Part shown: in pieces, positions 36,070 to 46,210 of the stretch
Layout: each line of letters opens with the position of its first letter
How positions within the stretch are numbered: position 1 is the stretch's first letter
Translations under genes and position numbers: made by a program
Notes under the pieces: model-generated
The model's input: the letters and a program-made list of their open reading frames with translations, nothing else
Database searches by the model: none
What the model was told of the DNA's origin: nothing
Assembly (NCBI GenBank): GCA_963576475.1
Contig: OY754972.1
Coordinates: forward strand, 33,456,556 to 33,520,555
Length of the DNA: 64,000 bases
Direction of reading: 5' to 3'
DNA from: Molanna angustata
Taxonomy: Eukaryota > Arthropoda > Insecta > Trichoptera > Molannidae

Positions 36070-39000
36070 TCATCGACCACTGCTATGTCCACGGAACAAC
36101 GAATGAATTTCTCGTGTCCAGTTTGTAACCGAACCTTCCATACCGCCATTGGCCTCGGCCAGCATAAGAGAAAAGCCCACCCACGCGAGGTAAACGCTGC
36201 CATAATATTACCAGATAAAAACGTGAGGTGGAGCGAAGAGGAAAGGCTCCTCTTGGCCGAATAGGAGGCAATCGGTATTACCCAGGGGGTCAAATTCATA
36301 AATCAACATCTTATGAAATTTACCACCAGAAGCGTTGATGCAGTTAAGGGCATCCGCAAGACCCCCGGGTATAAGGAAATGGTTCAACAGGCTCTAGTGC
36401 TAATTTCTAGAGATGCGAGGAGTACTGATCCGGATAGTATAGATCCCCAGGAAGATGAGATTTTAGCCCCAATAAGGGAGGCCGTAGAGACCATCCTGGA
36501 GGATCCTGCTCTGCAAGGAGACACATTCCACCTTGACGCTCTCAGTGATATAGCGAGGGAGGTGTTGAGGGGTGAGACGGGCGACTTTGGTGTCAAAATC
36601 CAGAGTTGGCTTGCTCTCACCTTTCCGAAGGCTGACAAGCCGAACCCTACCACCGCTAAGAGCCGAAAGGAGAGAAGGGCAATAAGGCCGAGTCAAAGAA
36701 AACGCAGAGCAGAATATGCGAGAGTCCAAAAGCTCTGGAGGAGGAATAGGACAAGAGCAGCGAAGGAGGTTTTAGATGGCAAGAGGCCGAAAATGGCGCA
36801 TTCGATGCGTGAGCTGGAGCCGTTTTGGCGACGTCTTTTTGAGAGTCCCTCGACCCTAGCACCGCATATCGACCCAATCCAGTCACCGCCCAGTAGTGTT
36901 TCGCTCTGGGCACCTATATCTGTGGCTGAGATATGCGCCAGCAAAATGCCTCTCCGAACTGCCGAGGGATCAGACTCCATATCCGCAAGGGTATGGGAGG
37001 CTGTGAACCCGGTGGTGAGGAAACTGCTGTTTGACCTCTTCCTGCTCGCGGCCGAAGTCCCCGCAGGTATGCTGGAGACTAGGACAGTACTCATACCAAA
37101 GAAGGATAGACCGGAGAAGCCAGAAGACTACAGACCGATCTCGGTCGCGTCTGTGGTAGTAAGACAATTTAATAAGATCCTGGCACGCAGACTTGAGCGA
37201 CTGGGACTGATCGATGATAGGCAGAGAGGATTCATTAAAGCGGACGGTGTGGCCCAGAACGTAGTCATTCTTGACTCTATTCTGGCTACCGCACGGTCCA
37301 AGCTCAGGGAAGTCCATGCCGTGACCTTGGATGTTGCCAAGGCATTCGACACAGTCTCGCATGGGGCAATAGACGAGATCCTAAAGAGTTGGGACTTGCC
37401 CCTGCCGTTCAGAAAATATCTATCCTTCACTTACTCGAACGCCAAGACTTGTCTGGAAGTTGGGAATGTAAAGTCCCCCGTGATAGGATGAAAGAGAGGG
37501 GTGAGATAAGGTGACCCCCTCTCACCTATTATATTTAATCTTATCATGAATCACGTGTTGCAAAGTATTAACACCAATGTGGGTTTCGTCCTAGAAGGAG
37601 CCCGCATTAACGCCCTAGCCTTCGCCGACGACCTGGTTCTCATAACGAGTACCCGGGCCGGTATGCCGGTACGAAATAGAGCAGGCAGCACGTGACATGG
37701 GTCTGGCACTGCACCCAGGCAAGTCTTCATCTGTATCCATGATACCCGACGGAAAGACTAAGAAGATGAAAGTCTTAGATGAACCCCAGTTCGCACTATC
37801 CAACGGAGAAATCCGATGCACTAATGCGGTTCATAAGTGGAGGTATCTGGGTATAGACTTTACACCAACAGGCGTTGCATCTCTGGAAGTTGAAATAACA
37901 GAAGCACTCACACACTTGACCAAGGCTCCGCTAAAACCACAACAGCGTCTAACCATCCTCCGAACCTACCTATTCCCCAGATACATACATGGTATGATAC
38001 TGGGGAACGCAACAGCAGGAAGACTGGAACAGCTCGACCTCCAGCTTAGACGCCATATAAGGCAGTGGTTACGTTTACCGCACGACGTTCCGAACGCTTA
38101 TCTGCACGCCTCTGTCAAATCGGGAGGCCTAGGGATACCCTCATTCTCTTACCAGATACCAGTGTTAACGAAGGCAAGGCTCGAAAAGCTGGGAAGATCG
38201 TCATACCTCCCAGCGAGAGCAGCCTTCGCAACACAGAGGGTACAGCGAAAGCTATCCTGGGCTCGCAGATGCTGCGCGACGAACAGAGTGCCCGAAGCGT
38301 TGAGCGGTCAAGTGGATCCAACAACTAAGAGCCTGTATACTTCGGTAGACGGCAGCGAGCTGCGCGAGTCCAGCAAATGCGCACCATCTACGCATTGGAT
38401 TGCGAGAGGCTGTGATGGGATACCAGGGAGGGACTACGTACAATTCTGTACTTAGAGAAGAGCAGGACGAACGCCTTTAGTCTCGCTCGGCAGTGACTCG
38501 TCAACTGTGGCGAATGTTGTTGTGTGGTTCGGGCACACCGCCGGCGCAGACGTCGGGTCAGACATCCTGTGTTGACAACTAGACGTCATATCTGACAGGT
38601 GATGATTGCGTCGGATGCCCCCGGTGTTAGCCCGCGGAACCTTCGGACGCCAACACGAGGACCGATGCGTCGGGATATAAGCCTAGGTTGCGGCTCTAAG
38701 GGCCCAGGCAGTAAAGGCGGGGGTGGGCGGCCGACGCTGTTGTGCCCTCGTCATTCTATACTTAGAGAAGAGCAGGACGGACGCCTCTAGTCTCGCTCGG
38801 CAGTTACTCGTCAACTGTGGCGAATGTTGTTGTGTGGTTCGGGCACACCGCCGGCGCAGACGTCGGGTCAGACATCCTGTGTTGACAACGAGACGTCAAA
38901 TCTGACAGGTGATGATTGCGTCGGATGCCCCCGGTGTTAGCCCGCGGAACCTTCGGACGCCAACACGAGGACCGAGGGGTCGGGGTACAAGCCCCTCCGA

Positions 39001-39708
39001 CTTGAAACGGAGTGTACTTAGCGGCCGATTTTGAGACCAATCGGAGGCCCTGACGTGTGTGGTTGGATTCTCGGGGGCAGTGGTTGAACCCGATGGATGG
39101 TGGATATTTTGTGTTTGTCCGATGTTGCGGCTGCGTCCGGTGGTGAACAGGGCCAATGAGCTCTATAGCGTCGCCGGCGTGGAAGTGGATCGCGATCCCC
39201 CTAGTACGTACACACTCACATCAATTGCCTCCCCTCTAGAATGCGGTCAACGCGGGGGCGGAGAAATGGGGTCAGTCTGAACTGCCGAGCTGGTTGCCAG
39301 CTCCAAGAGACGACTGCCCACATCATCCAATCCTGCTTTAGAACCCATGGAGGGAGAATAAAAAGGCACGACGCTGTATGTAGTATCCTCGGAGACGCCC
39401 TGCGAAAAGCGAAATTCTATATCCAGCAGGAAACCCATCTACAGACCTCTATAGGACTCCGCAAGCCTGACATCATAGCCGTACGAGAAGGACATGTGGC
39501 GGTGATAGACTCACAGATAGTTTCGGGAGCGAATAATCTAGATCTGGCCCACCAAGTTAAGGTGGCCAAGTACGCGGAGATCCCCGATTTCAAAAAGTCG
39601 GTACTCCAGAACCTCGGGCTCACAAACACCGACTGTAAGTCTTTCACCGTCACATCCTGCACACTTTCGTGGCGGGGAATATGGTCCCTAAAAGTTTACA
39701 GAATATGA
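36070..39708 (+). pseudogene. R2 ORF copy 1 (zinc finger, Myb-like, RT, nuclease), broken
   Basis: Domains in order: a C2H2 finger CPVCNRTFHTAIGLGQHKRK (36,115-36,180); a Myb-like segment NVRWSEEERLLLAE ending in a stop at 36,262; a frame from 36,313 with YRPISVASVVVRQFNKILAR, VTLDVAKAFDTVSHGAI and stops at 37,489 and 37,507; FAFADD-type motif ALAFADDLVLI at 37,615; a deletion/frameshift near 37,665; a thumb region KWRYLGIDF from 37,697 to 38,443; an insertion; then C-terminal CRAGCQLQETTAHIIQSC and the nuclease motif KPDIIAVREGHVAVID (about 39,465-39,510). An intact R2 protein would bind and nick 28S and prime cDNA synthesis. This copy cannot. Confidence 0.9.
38444..39204. repeat. GC-rich inserted block, 1.5 units, within R2 copy 1
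   Basis: The R2 reading frame passes from DYVQ (before 38,444) to YVHTHINCLPSRM (from 39,205), so the 761 bp between is foreign. It contains a partial unit (38,444-38,680) and a full unit of about 517 bp (38,681-39,197). Both carry CTCGTCAACTGTGGCGAATG and CACACCGCCGGCGCAGACGT. The same unit occurs in the 5' region of R2 copy 2 (44,855-45,364). It may be a transposable unit or displaced R2 5' UTR sequence. No ORF is convincing. Confidence 0.8.
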
Positions 39709-40047
39709 AAATCAGAATCGGGACCCTAAGCGGAATCACCACGAGAGTGCTGCAGGGAAGTCATACAAATTGGACACGATGGAACCAGATGAACACCTCG
39801 AGATACTACCAGGAGAGGACACGACAGAGAGGACCTCAACCACCATGAGGACCTCCCAGGACGACCACGACCATCAGGACGACCTGGACCTGGAACAACT
39901 TAAGGAAACTGACAAGTTGATGGACCCGAAGCAAGCCCCACAGCGAGAGGAACCGAGGACCCCCCTCGGAGATGGAGAGAAGGGAGCAGCCTCCGAACAG
40001 ACTGGTCGGGCACGGTTGGGGGGAAAACCTTAAAAAAAAAAAAAAAA

Positions 40048-40103
<56 letters not shown>

Positions 40104-40120
40104 TCTCTGTCCCTATCTAC
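40048..40120 (+). rRNA. 28S rRNA fragment between R2 and R1 sites
   Basis: TAGCCAAATGCCTCGTCATC through GACGCGCATGAATGGATTAA to CTGTCCCTATCTAC: about 73 bp, the known distance from R2 to R1 sites in arthropod 28S. GATTCTCTCTGTCCC replaces the nearly invariant GATTCCCACTGTCCC. Sequence after CTATCTAC is not 28S but the start of R1. Confidence 0.93.
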
Positions 40121-40850
40121 CAGTTCAGTCCCGGCAGCCGTCGAGATCGGAGTACTTATATCGCTCCGCATTAATTAATTATTTTCTCTGGTTATTCGTG
40201 TCTTTCTGTTTACTGTGTAACACCATTGGGTGCGCCGTGCTTGCGACCACATGGTGGTGTAGTTAGTTTTCCGGAAAAGTTAAAGGAAAAAAGTTTTCTT
40301 TGTTATATATTTTTGGTTTATTTTTCTTGAGTACTTGTGTTAATTTGTTTTATAATTTAAGTGTTTTCTAATTATTTTCACGCGCCGTGTTTGTCTTCAC
40401 ACGGTGGTGTAATTTTTAATCGGTCCGCGCTTCGAATGCCGAAGCCAGCAAATTGGTCGAGACTGTTAAGGAGTCGGTCCGCGCTTCGCATGCTGAAGTC
40501 AGTAAATTGGTTGAGACAGTTAAGGAGTCCAGAGTCCCCTTAGCTGACTCTGCATGGCCTGGCTTACCTAAGAGGGAGGATTGTATCAAGGTCTAGGGGC
40601 AGTCGAGGCCTGCCGGTCCTGCTAGACCGGTGGTGGTCATCCAGCCGAAGGATGCCCAGGATGCCACGTCTGAAAAAACAATTAAAGCTATCATGGAGGC
40701 GTTAAACCCGGATGCCGATGGCTTCAGGACCGTTAATGTCAGACGCGTCGGGACGGGAATTTGAAGGGGATAATGTCCGAAGAAGCCTTCCTCAAGGACT
40801 TTGTGAAGGCGCACAAGTTTGGTAAGCAGGCCTCTCGCTTCAGGAAGATT
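40121..40850 (+). mobile_element. R1-like element, 5' UTR and ORF1 start, inserted at the R1 site
   Basis: Begins CAGTTCAGTCCCGGCAGCCG exactly at the R1 target position. The 5' UTR holds two diverged copies of a GCGCCGTG...GGTGGTGTA motif (40,231 and 40,382). The coding part has a 57-bp duplicated segment (TCGGTCCGCGCTTCG at 40,421 and 40,474), then PARPVVVIQPKDAQDAT, NPDADGFRTVN and FLKDFVKAHKFGKQASR. These align with the gag region of the second R1 copy at 43,190-43,680. A stop near 40,599 and a frameshift break it. It is cut off near 40,850 by unrelated sequence. Confidence 0.8.
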
Positions 40851-41340
40851 GGAGAGGGCCAGCGTTCACACTTGGTTGGGAATTATGGTCTAGGCCAATC
40901 TAATAGTAGAGGTGACAGAATGTTTGAGTTTTGTGAAGAGCATAATATAGTAACTATCAACACATGGTTTAAGCTCCCAAAACGAAGACTATACACATGG
41001 AAATCACCTCAAGATAACACATCTAGCCGCAATCCTATTAGAAACCAAATAGACTATGCACTGATAGGGGAAAGATTCAGGAACAGCATTAAACGTGCCA
41101 CAACATATCCTGGAACCGATATAGGATCGGACCATAACACACTTGTAATAGACGTGAAACTTAAATTGAAAGTAGTGACCAAACAATCCACACATACAAA
41201 GGTAAATACTGAAAAACTGAAAGATACAATGATTAGAAATTCAGTATTCAACAAATTGAATGAACAATTGCAACAACTGGCCAATAATGATGTTGATACC
41301 ATCGAGAAAACAGTGGAATGATTTTAAAAATACAATACAA
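40851..41340 (+). pseudogene. RTE-type LINE endonuclease fragment
   Basis: The translation continuing to 41,321 reads VGNYGLGQSNSRGDRMFEFC, NTWFKLPKRRLYTWKSPQ, RNQIDYALIGERF and PGTDIGSDHNTLVIDVKLKL. These are the C-terminal motifs of the RTE-clade EEP endonuclease (NxxG..N.RG, YTW.SP, QIDY, D.GSDH). The catalytic DH pair is present but the N-terminal half is lost. It lies between R1 and the Penelope-like element. Confidence 0.75.
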
Positions 41341-41341
41341 T

Positions 41342-41747
41342 ATACAAGTATTGAATGTTGTTGTGGGTGTAGTATTTTTAGTATATTGGCTAGTTCAATT
41401 GAATTTTTTATCCCGTAACGTGATTTAAAATTAGTAATCCTTATTATTTCTTTGTTGAGGAACTTCGAAATGTTAACAGCTGGGGCATTCAAATACGAAA
41501 CCACTGGTCTTACTGGGAAATCCATTAGCACCACGTCTGTATGGTCTAGTAAAACTACACAAGAAGGATTTCCCAGTAAGACCAGTGGTTTCGTATTTGA
41601 ATGCCCCAGCTGTTAACATTTCGAAGTTCCTCAACAAAGAAATAATAAGGATTACTAATTTTAAATCACGTTACGGGATAAAAAATTTAATTGAACTAGC
41701 CAATATACTAAAAAATCTACACCCACCACAACATTCAATACTTGTAT
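41342..41747. repeat. 182-bp inverted repeat around the Penelope RT start
   Basis: The arm 41,342-41,523 is the inverse of 41,566-41,747 with few mismatches, separated by a 42-base loop that codes APRLYGLVKLHKK. The left arm is an inverted duplicate of the RT coding sequence (SYLNAPAVNISKFLN appears on both strands). Confidence 0.93.
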
Positions 41748-42935
41748 CTTTCGATGTTAAAAACTTATTCACAAATGTACCAGTGTCGGAAGTTATGGAC
41801 ATCCTAATAACCAAACTATCAGAGTGCAAATCTGAACCAACCACCAATAGAAAAATATTAGATTTAACCAAAATTTGTATGGATCAAAATTATTTTCAAT
41901 TTAATCACAAATATTACAAACTTGTTGACTGCCTCCCAATGGGGAACCAGCTGTCTCCATTATTAAGTGAGTTATACATGGATCATTTCGAAAATATTCT
42001 ATTTGAATCAAAAAATAATTTAGTAAAAAATGTTTTTAAATATATGTTGATGATATTCTTTGTATATGGACTGGTAACATTAGACAACCAAATTTATATT
42101 TAAATTTCTTAAAATCAATAAACAAAAATTTACAGTTCACATTAGAAATTGAGAAAGATAATATACTAAATTTTTCAGATTTAAGTAGGTATATCAATTA
42201 TTAATAATAATTTTAGTTTTAATATCTATAGAAAACCATCATGTACTGACACTCTTATACATGCTTCTTCTGCTCATCCAATCTCACACAAAATGGCTGC
42301 CTTCAAATCGATGGTTCACAGACTTGTGAAAATCCCATTAGATACAATATCCTATAATAACGAATTGAATATAATCAAAAAAACTAGCTTCCAACAATTG
42401 TTATAACCCTAATATAATAAATAACATTTTAATCAAGAAACAAAAATCACTTTTAATCTCAAAATTTTTATACGCACCCGGCATCGTTAAATCCGAAGAA
42501 CCTTGGCGAAAACTACTATATATGGGAAATATTTCTAACAAAATCAGCAATGTCACAAAAAATAAAATTAAATCAGCTTTTTATACCAATTCAAATTTAA
42601 ATAAACTGATATTTAACTGTAAAGATAAGCAGGATAGAATGGATAAGAGTGGCATATATAGAATTAATTGTAATGACTGTAACGCTATGTATATTGGTCA
42701 ATGCGGAAGGGACATAGGTACTAGAATAAATGAACACCTTAGAGCATTCAGGGGTCTTTCTGGATACTCTGAGATGGCGGACAATTGCATTGAACATGAC
42801 CATAATTTTGATCGTTACAGTGTAGTGATTCTACATCTGGAGTCGAAGGGATGAAAACTGGATGCTCTAGAAATATTAGAGATTAACAAACATCTCAAAA
42901 ATAATGATAATCTCATAAATATTCTCCACTGCTAA
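41524..42935 (+). pseudogene. Penelope-like element: RT and GIY-YIG endonuclease
   Basis: From the left: LAPRLYGLVKLHKKDFPVRP (the Penelope PRLYG.PK.HK motif), then SFDVKNLFTNVPV (motif A), CLPMGNQLSPLLSELYMDHF (motif B), and the catalytic YVDDIL near 42,045 in a shifted frame. The linker is followed by a GIY-YIG nuclease at 42,650-42,900: GIYRINCNDCNAMYIGQCGR, RINEHLRAF, and LDALEILEI with the metal-binding glutamate. A frameshift near 42,040, a stop near 42,850 and others make it inactive. The N-terminal RT part before PRLYG is missing. Confidence 0.88.
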
Positions 42936-43054
42936 AATAATGTGCACCGATTGTTTGCTTTATGTATGTACGTACCGCTTTCTCTTTACCACACCCCCGC
43001 CCCCCCACCTCAAACTATGTACTGGCCATTTTGTTACATTATATTTAGTTTTTA

Positions 43055-44446
43055 TTGTCGCCTCCGAGGATGATGGCTGCCTTAGAGGGAAGGATCTCAG
43101 GTCTGGAGGCGTCTACGGTGGAGACCAACAGTATGTTGGAAGCTGTCAAAGCCTCCAACCTAGAGGCAACAAAAATGTTCGAAAGGGTAAAGGAATCTGG
43201 ACCTTTACCTAGGGGACCCCTGGATGATCCAGAGTGGCCAGGACTACCCGTCTCTAAAGGTGATTCAATTCAGGTGTGGGGTCAATCGAGACTTGCCGGT
43301 CCTGCCAGGCCGGTGGTTCTGATCCAACCTAAGGAGCCTAGTACTGGATCTTCGGAGGCCACTAGGAAGGCGATCATGGAGCACCTGAACCCTGAAGAAG
43401 ATGGCTTTAGGACCGTTCGAAATAGCGGTTGAGACTCCAACAGTGTCAGAGGCTCTCAATCTGCGGAAAGCGGCGGAGATAAAGTTTGAAGAAGGTTTTA
43501 TTACTTTATTACTGAGCCCAGGCGACTGTTGCCTCGTATGGCTATCTCCAATGTTCCAAATGATTTAGACTCCCAGGAGGCTCTGGGTAGGGCTATTTGT
43601 AATGGAAATTTGACGGGCATTGTTGATGAGGTTGATTTCTTGAAGACTTTTGTGAAGGCGAATAAGTTTGTCCAAAGGGGCTCGAGGGACTTCCACTGCG
43701 TTATTGTGGTTTCACCGGTTGCTCGTAGGGCTCTGTTAAAACAAGGTTATTGTTATTTGGGCAGGAATGGGTGCAATATAAGGGACTATATTGGTGCAAC
43801 CGGGTGTTTCAAATGTTTGGACACACTCAGTGTGCCTGCCAGCTGACGAAAGTTATATGCAGGCACTGTGCTGGCGAAGGGCATGATTGGATGGCTTGCC
43901 CCAATAAGGATGGTCCAGCGAAATGTGCAACCTGCACCAGGTTTGGTAAGCCATCGGCGCACGTGACTGGTTCCAGGGACTGCCCGGCGGCTAGGTATGC
44001 CACAGAGCGGACCATCCAAATGACTAATTATGGCTAGATGTCCGAGTCCTCTCGGGGTGGGTCAGATAAATCTGGGGAATGGAAGGGCGACTGTGCCTCA
44101 GCTGTCGAGAGCGATGACTGAGTTGTCCCTCTCGGTGGTTTTGTTGCAGGAGCAATACAATCTGAATGATAGGTGTTTAGGTTTGTTTGATGGTCACCGT
44201 ATTATTTAGAAAGGGCCCAAACCAATGGCTGGCGTGGTATACTCATCTGAATTAACACCTTTAATGATAGATTACTTGTCCAATCAATTATGTGTCTGTG
44301 TTTCTCTCATTCTCGGTGGCTTGGAGGTCTATTTTATCTCCGTGTATTATAAGTACGGGGGTAACATAGACGAGCACATTGCCTGGCTTGACTGAGTTCT
44401 TGGGGAGCTCAGGGGCTTGCCCCTGGTGATTGGTGGCGATTTCAAT
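43055..44446 (+). pseudogene. R1-like element fragment: ORF1 and start of ORF2 endonuclease
   Basis: ORF1: MAALEGRISGLEASTVETNS (coiled-coil-like), PARPVVLIQPKEPS, NPEEDGFRTV, then in other frames FLKTFVKANKFVQRGSRDFH. The zinc knuckles follow (CFKCLDTL, CRHCAGEGHDWMAC, CATCTRFGKPSAHVTGSRDC at 43,805-43,985). ORF2 starts near 44,045 with INLGNGRATVPQLSRAMTEL and VVLLQEQY, and reaches VIGGDFNG at 44,446, where it breaks straight into 28S. Several frameshifts. The RT is absent. Confidence 0.85.
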
Positions 44447-44508
44447 GGGTGTTGACGCAATGTGATTTCTGCCCATTGCTCTGAATGTCAATGTGAAGAG
44501 ATTCAAAT

Positions 44509-44548
<40 letters not shown>
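44447..44548 (+). rRNA. 28S rRNA fragment upstream of R2 copy 2
   Basis: GGGTGTTGACGCAATGTGAT, then TTCTGCCCATTGCTCTGAA, GCGCGGGTAAACGGCGGGAG and GACTCTCTTAA: 102 bp ending at the R2 cleavage site. It shares with copy 1 the unusual bases GTCAATGTGAAGAGATTCAA. Its left end is fused to the R1 endonuclease coding sequence. Confidence 0.92.
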
Positions 44549-44854
44549 CTCTGCCTTGGTTCTCAGCTCCTTCAGTGATGGAGAGGGGGAATAACCAAGC
44601 CGGTCCCAAGCCCGGAGAAAAGAGGAGGGAGAGAAACAAGACAGGGATGGTGACCTTGATTACTAGTACTACTTTTGAAGGGGGAAGGGCGTGAGGCCCC
44701 AACTCTGACGTGGTAGTAGTGAGTAATGGCTGTAGTATGGGCCGGACAGTATGTTGCAGGCTCCTACAGTCGTGTTTCTCTATAAGGGGGGTACCTTGGG
44801 AGGGTCATGACGGCACTACCAAGGCCCCCCACAGGCCGGTGTTTTCCGGTTTGG

Positions 44855-45364
44855 GCCTAGGTTGCGGCTCTAAGGGCCTAGGCAGTAAAGGCGGGGGTGG
44901 GCGGCCGACGCTGTTGTGCCCTCGTCAATTCTGTACGAGCAGGACGAACGCCTTTAGTCTCGCTCGGCAGTGACTCGTCAACTGTGGCGAATGTTGTTGT
45001 GTGGTTCGGGCACACCGCCGGCGCAGACGTCGGGTCAGACATCCTGTGTTGACAACTAGACGTCAAATCTGACAGGTGATGATTGCGTCGGATGCCCCCG
45101 GTGTTAGCCCGCGGAACCTTCGGACGCCAACACGAGGACCGAGGGGTCGGGGTACAAGCCCCTCCGACTTGAAACGGAGTGTTCTTAGCGGCCGATTTCG
45201 AGACCAATCGGAGGCCCTGACGTGTGTGGTTGGATTCTCGGGGGCAGTGGTTGAACCCGATGGATGGTGGATATTTTGTGTTTGTCCGATGTTGCGGCTG
45301 CGTCCGGTGGTGAACAGGGCCAATGAGCTCTATAGCGTCGCCGGCGTGGAAGAGGATCGCGATC
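44855..45364. repeat. GC-rich block (one unit) in the 5' region of R2 copy 2
   Basis: Collinear with 38,681-39,197: GCCTAGGTTGCGGCTCTAAG at the start, GGCGGGGGTGGGCGGCCGAC, CACACCGCCGGCGCAGACGT, and GATCGCGATC at the end. The 5' region of R2 copy 1 lacks it. Frames through it have no recognisable domain. Confidence 0.8.
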
Positions 45365-45699
45365 TCCCTCGGTCCCAGCCAAGAAGAGGAGGGAGGTCAT
45401 GACTCCCTCCACTCCATGGGTCCTTGTCTGGGATTAATTCTCCTGGACTTGGACTTGTGTTTTTTTTTATTTTTCTTCTCTTCACGTCCCTACCGATCGC
45501 TCACTCCAAGAGGCTGGGGGTAACCAATGACGGGGGGTTTATAGGGGTGTGGGGTTGCCAGCCCTACACTCTTCGATCAGCAGGCACATCGAATAACCAA
45601 AGAAATTTGCAGTATCCCCCGGGTCCACTGGCCGGGGACCTGCTGTATCAAACGGAAATCTCGATACAGATAGACCGAGCACTAGCTCAAGCGAACCTA

Positions 45700-45916
45700 C
45701 AGACCAGAATCGTAACACGTGTCCAATTTGTGGTAGGACCTTTCCTTCGGCAATTGGTCTCGGCGTACACAAGAGAAGGGCCCACCCGATGGAAGCCAGT
45801 GAGGCTGTAGTAGTGCCATCAACTAAGGTGAGGTGGAGCCGCGAAGAGAAACTCTTGCTAGCCGAGAAGGAAGCCATTGCCGTTACTCAGGGAGTCAGAT
45901 TTATTAACCAACATCT
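45700..45916 (+). pseudogene. R2 ORF copy 2, N-terminal finger and Myb-like part
   Basis: Reads CPICGRTFPS, a finger-like region with AIGLGVHKRRAHP, then STKVRWSREEKLLLAEKEAI (Myb-like) and TQGVRFINQHL, parallel to copy 1. A frameshift lies near 45,735. At 45,917 the sequence leaves R2. Confidence 0.75.
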
Positions 45917-46210
45917 TGTGGCGACCACAGAGATACCTATTTATCTATGCGCAGCTGCAACGCGCATGCGCATCGACCGTCGAATCCTGACCGCCAGGAA
46001 GACACGGCCATAGATCCTGCTCGTCATTCGTGTGGCAATTGGCTAGGCGTTAACACTGTGTCCATTATTCATCTATATTCATAAAATTAATACCGACCCA
46101 AAGATCGCGAACATCTGTAAATTTATTAAGTGTTATTTATATCTGTAAATCCTTGAAGCGATAATAAATGTAACTCCAGTAAGTATTCTTTTAATATGAA
46201 ACCCATCATC
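45917..46210 (+). repeat. LTR-like insertion in R2 copy 2
   Basis: Starts TGTGGCGACCACAG at the exact point where R2 homology stops. It contains GC-rich then AT-rich sequence, a TATATTCATAAAATTAATA segment and AATAAATG, a likely polyadenylation signal. This composition suggests a solo LTR, but no CA-ended partner terminus or target duplication was found. Confidence 0.35.

Larger units (their letters stand above)
35579..40047 (+). mobile_element. R2 retrotransposon copy 1 in 28S (degenerate)
   Basis: It starts CTCTGCCTTGGTTCTCAGC at the R2 site and ends with a CGGGCACGGTTGGGGGGAAA 3' UTR and an A-run (40,032-40,047) joined to TAGCCAAATGCC of 28S. The 5' UTR is about 500 bp. The single ORF is broken, and a 761-bp GC-rich segment is inserted at 38,444-39,204. 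The length without the insert (about 3.7 kb) suits R2. The canonical target, the single N-terminal C2H2 finger, the RT and the C-terminal PD-(D/E)XK nuclease fix the family. Confidence 0.92.

Noticed and set aside
36384..37094. Several minus-strand frames opposite the R2 ORF
   Set aside because: They are shadows of the GC-richer R2 coding strand, which has clear RT motifs.
38435..39212. TACGTACA on both sides of the GC-rich insert in R2 as a target-site duplication
   Set aside because: Reading the R2 protein across the junction (DYVQ then YVHTHIN) shows that both TACGTAC stretches are native codons, so they do not prove a duplication.
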